Shown here piece by piece: positions 61,594 to 64,000 of a stretch of 64,000 bases of DNA. The stretch's first letter is position 1. Each line of letters opens with the position of its first letter. The DNA is from Zunongwangia sp. ESRF-bin46 (GTDB lineage: Bacteria > Bacteroidota > Bacteroidia > Flavobacteriales > Flavobacteriaceae). The stretch is taken from assembly GCA_002631855.1 (NCBI GenBank), contig NTLF01000019.1, positions 186,001 through 250,000 of the forward strand, given 5' to 3'. Position numbers and translations under genes: made by a program. The notes beneath the pieces are model-generated. The model did not search any database and was not told the origin of the DNA. It was given only the letters and a program-made list of their open reading frames with translations.

Positions 61594-62883
61594 ATGAAAC
61601 AATTGTACATAAAACTACTTGCCTTTTTCAGTAATATTAAAAGTAAAATTGCTTTTTACCCTACAATTTTAGCCTTAGCAGGGTTTCTACTTTCCTTCGT
61701 AATGGCATCGTTTGAAGACCAAGGAGTGTCACGCCATTTAATTGAAGTAGCACCACAATTACTACTGGAAGATGGTGACACAGCATTAACTGTTTTAAGT
61801 GCTTGTATTGGTGGTTTAATATCCATGATGGTATTTAGCTTTTCGATGGTTATGCTCTTGTTAAGCCAAGCATCGAGTAATTTTTCACCTCGACTATTAC
61901 CGGGCTTAATTTCAGACAAAACACATCAAATTATTTTAGGGACCTATTTAGCAACTATTCTATACAATATATTCACCCTTTTTTCTATCGAACCCAATGA
62001 CGAAAAATATACGTTGCCTGGCCTTTCCATTTTATTGGGTATTGCGCTAACTATACTGTGCCTTTGTTTGTTCATCTATTTTATCCATAACATTTCGCAA
62101 AGCATTCAGATAAACAATATTTTAGATAAGATTTACGAGAAATCAAGAAAGCGAATGGAAAGCCTTTTAGAAAATGAAAAGGACGAGGATAAAAACGTTG
62201 TAGAAAATTTTCCTTCAACCGATAATTGGTTTGAATATTCTACAAACGAAAGTGGCTACCTACAAAATATTTCATTTAAAAACATAACAGAAATCGCTGT
62301 TAACGCTGAAACAAGGATACACATAACGACACCTAAAGGCTTTTTCGTTTTAAAAAATGCGTGTTTAATTAAATCTGAAAAAGAACTGGACGATTCAACC
62401 TTAAAAAAGATCTTATCTAATATTAATTTTTCCAGAGGCGAACTGGTTGAAGATAATTACATATTAGCTTTTAAACAAGTAACCGAAATTGCTGTTAAAG
62501 CCATGTCACCAGGTATAAATGACCCTGGAACAGCAATTAACGCAATAGACTATCTTACTGAACTTTTTGCCCTTAGAATGAAGAAAAGAGACAAAGGCAT
62601 ATTAATTAAAGACGATAAAGCAATAGTGAAAATTGCTATTGTAAATTTTGAAGATTTACTCTACAATACTATGGCCGCTTTACGCACTTATTGCAAGCAC
62701 GACCCTATTATCGTTCAAAAATTAATATGGATGCTTCGCTATTTAGAAAATATAAACGCCTATAAAGAAGAATACAAAACCGTTGTAAAAAAGGAATTAA
62801 AAAACCTTGTAGAGGATGCACTAGCTAGTTTTGAGTCTGAACAAGATGCTCAAAAAATAAAAGCTCTGGCCTCTTTACAATAA
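61594..62883 (+). CDS. DUF2254 family membrane protein
   Basis: 429 residues. Four N-terminal transmembrane helices (about 20-38, 68-90, 113-132, 143-165) with SACIGGLISMMVFSFSMVMLLLSQASSNFSPRLLP, the DUF2254 signature around helix 2; a long cytoplasmic C-terminal domain (about 180-429) carries GINDPGTAINAIDYL. Function unknown in the family. Divergent from the hsp20 gene, with about 230 nt between them. Confidence 0.88.
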   Translation: MKQLYIKLLAFFSNIKSKIAFYPTILALAGFLLSFVMASFEDQGVSRHLIEVAPQLLLEDGDTALTVLSACIGGLISMMVFSFSMVMLLLSQASSNFSPRLLPGLISDKTHQIILGTYLATILYNIFTLFSIEPNDEKYTLPGLSILLGIALTILCLCLFIYFIHNISQSIQINNILDKIYEKSRKRMESLLENEKDEDKNVVENFPSTDNWFEYSTNESGYLQNISFKNITEIAVNAETRIHITTPKGFFVLKNACLIKSEKELDDSTLKKILSNINFSRGELVEDNYILAFKQVTEIAVKAMSPGINDPGTAINAIDYLTELFALRMKKRDKGILIKDDKAIVKIAIVNFEDLLYNTMAALRTYCKHDPIIVQKLIWMLRYLENINAYKEEYKTVVKKELKNLVEDALASFESEQDAQKIKALASLQ

Positions 62884-62885
62884 AA

Positions 62886-62920
62886 ACCCAGTTGATGAAA
62901 CCGGGCTTTGTTTGCTTTTT
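62886..62920 (+). terminator. Weak terminator between DUF2254 and small exported protein
   Basis: Arms AACCCAGTT and AACCGGGCTT pair with one internal A-C mismatch (62886-62893 with 62899-62906), followed by a T-rich tract. Lies between convergent genes. Confidence 0.4.
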
Positions 62921-62926
62921 TTAAAC

Positions 62927-63262
62927 TTACTTAAGGCTCACCAAATTAACGGGCTGAATATAAACCATTCCTTCTTTTAGCTCACAGGTTACTGTTTTAT
63001 AATTTAGTCTCCTTTTAATGTAGTTTTCAATTTCTTTACGCTCTGTTTTTACAGACAAAACCACCAATTCGTGATTTTCATTTACTACAAATTTTACTGT
63101 CGCAAATGTATCTTCTTCAATTAAAAAACTAGGATCACTTAGAAGTCGAGAAATTTCTTTAACAGCAATTTTAGAGGGTTCATTTACATTAGTTACTGCT
63201 GCAATACTTGTAAAAGCCACAGTAACCAATAGTGCAAGAAACAATACTTTGATTTTTTTCAT
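62927..63262 (-). CDS. Small exported protein of unknown function
   Basis: 111 residues from the ATG at 63262; the longer frame starting at 63307 adds 15 residues before the signal peptide and is disfavoured. SPI signal (hydrophobic run about 5-19, SIAAV cleavage). The mature part is beta-rich with alternating lysines/glutamates (ATVKFVVNENHELVVLSVKTERKEIENYIKRRLNY), resembling small TonB-C-terminal-like exported proteins, but I do not recognise a family. Convergent with the DUF2254 gene. Confidence 0.7.
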   Translation of the reverse strand: MKKIKVLFLALLVTVAFTSIAAVTNVNEPSKIAVKEISRLLSDPSFLIEEDTFATVKFVVNENHELVVLSVKTERKEIENYIKRRLNYKTVTCELKEGMVYIQPVNLVSLK

Positions 63263-63359
63263 AACGGTTCGATTAAATGATTGATGTATAGTATAGACAG
63301 CTATCAATATAAATTGTTACGAAAAAATCAAAATATTAACTTTTATTTAACTAAAAACA

Positions 63360-63388
63360 AAAACCTCTTGCGAAAAACAAGAGGTTTT
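63360..63388 (-). terminator. Terminator of sucC
   Basis: 11-bp perfect stem (arms AAAACCTCTTG and CAAGAGGTTTT) followed on the minus strand by T-rich GTTTTTAG. Lies just past the sucC stop. Confidence 0.85.
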
Positions 63389-63411
63389 ATTAATTAAAAA
63401 AGTATGTTTTA

Positions 63412-64000
63412 TTAAGACAGTACTGCGTGTACTTTATCTGCAGCTTCTTGAAATTGTACTGCACTCTCCACAGCAAGACCACTGTTGTCTATCAATTCTT
63501 TTGCTTTATCAGCATTCGTTCCTTGTAAGCGTACAATAATAGGCACTTCAATATTACCCATATTTTTATAAGCATCTACAATACCTTGCGCAACGCGGTC
63601 ACAACGAACAATACCTCCAAATATATTTACCAAAATAGCTTTTACCGAAGGATCTTTAAGTATTAAATTAAACGCTGTCTCCACGCGTTCAGCATCGGCT
63701 GTACCACCAACATCCAAGAAGTTAGCGGGTTCTCCACCAGCTTGTTTAATAAGGTCCATCGTTGCCATTGCCAATCCAGCTCCGTTCACCATGCAACCTA
63801 CATTACCATCAAGATCTACATAGCTTAATCCAGCTTCACGTGCTTCTACCTCAACTGGGTTTTCTTCACGAATGTCACGCATTGCCGCATAATCTTTATG
63901 ACGGAACAACGCATTGTCATCCAATGTTACTTTTGCATCTACTGCAATGATTTTATCGTCACTTGTCTTTAAAACTGGGTTTATTTCAAATAAAGAAGAA
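63412..64000 (-). CDS. sucC: Succinyl-CoA synthetase beta subunit, 5' part cut by window edge
   Basis: The last ~196 codons are inside the window; the gene continues beyond position 64000. An ATG at 63924 is an internal Met: upstream in frame, the coding strand still reads [27 protein letters not shown], all conserved SucC sequence. Then [43 protein letters not shown] and [17 protein letters not shown] are SucC/CitE-type family signatures. It is the ATP-grasp subunit of the TCA-cycle enzyme that couples succinyl-CoA breakdown to ATP/GTP. Cytoplasmic. Closed by a terminator. Confidence 0.96.
   Translation of the reverse strand, partial: SSLFEINPVLKTSDDKIIAVDAKVTLDDNALFRHKDYAAMRDIREENPVEVEAREAGLSYVDLDGNVGCMVNGAGLAMATMDLIKQAGGEPANFLDVGGTADAERVETAFNLILKDPSVKAILVNIFGGIVRCDRVAQGIVDAYKNMGNIEVPIIVRLQGTNADKAKELIDNSGLAVESAVQFQEAADKVHAVLS

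Noticed and set aside
63412-63924. Complete 170-residue sucC-like protein starting at 63924
   Set aside because: Conserved SucC sequence continues in frame upstream to the window edge; the ATG is internal.
1-64000. tRNA, rRNA or CRISPR arrays
   Set aside because: No cloverleaf, rRNA signature or regularly spaced direct repeats was seen by eye; tRNAscan-SE and CRISPR finders would confirm.

Overview
The window is about 64 kb of AT-rich chromosomal DNA from a member of the Bacteroidota, almost certainly a (probably marine) Flavobacteriaceae. The evidence is a type IX secretion (T9SS) C-terminal sorting domain on a secreted M36 protease, many short SPII lipoproteins, Bacteroidota-type promoters (TTG, about 19-20 nt, TAnnTTTG), little visible Shine-Dalgarno signal, and flavobacterial families such as OstA-like, DUF5606, DUF2490, LETM1-related and the DUF349/DUF368 neighbourhood. 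No rRNA, tRNA, CRISPR array, prophage or insertion sequence was seen. Genus cannot be set from this window.

Layout. 1-8.4 kb: VPS10/sortilin-like repeat protein (5' end outside the window), S9 peptidase lipoprotein, DUF2490 barrel, an alpha/beta hydrolase-OsmC fusion, a YdeI-like protein and a Cu/Zn superoxide dismutase lipoprotein. 8.5-16.8 kb: T9SS-exported M36 metallopeptidase, a divergent ECF sigma/anti-sigma pair, and a convergent operon encoding a DUF4331 protein split into two exported polypeptides plus a TPR lipoprotein. 16.9-24.3 kb: LETM1-related protein, the SRP RNA gene (minus strand) with a textbook promoter, glutaminyl cyclase, a DUF6503-like lipoprotein, a SPOUT methyltransferase, an M48 protease and an MscS channel. 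24.4-31.4 kb: rel (ppGpp), fur, purA, OstA-like/LptA-like protein and a class III aminotransferase. 31.5-38.5 kb: TPR protein, two tandem DUF368 (undecaprenyl-phosphate translocase family) genes, aroE, DUF349 protein and a methyltransferase. 38.5-41 kb, minus strand: mazG and a ruvX-def-DUF5606 operon.

41-48.3 kb is a cell-surface glycan segment: dapD leads into a fused GT9-GT2 glycosyltransferase, a LicC-like nucleotidyltransferase and a CDP-glycerol glycerophosphotransferase-like protein; a convergent InaA/Kdo-kinase-like gene abuts them, followed by a GT4 and a polysaccharide pyruvyl transferase. The set suggests LPS core/outer glycan decorated with phosphorylated and pyruvylated substituents. 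48.3-64 kb is mostly housekeeping: tsaC-like, CCA transferase, heme A synthase, a pRiA4b ORF-3 protein, a YejK-type nucleoid protein, an ABC exporter, uvrB, a small HExxH protein, a GH3 enzyme, rluF, hsp20, DUF2254 and the 3' part of sucC, cut by the right edge.

The most notable signals are: (i) four genes whose TAnnTTTG box ends only 4-7 nt before the ATG, predicting leaderless mRNAs; (ii) the DUF4331 fold split between two separately exported proteins beside an ECF sigma/anti-sigma pair; (iii) the tandem DUF368 pair; (iv) the CDP-polyol-phosphate-like genes and fused glycosyltransferase in a Gram-negative LPS locus; (v) a SodC with a Met-rich tether and an extra CxxC. No clearly unprecedented multi-gene defence or mobile system was found.
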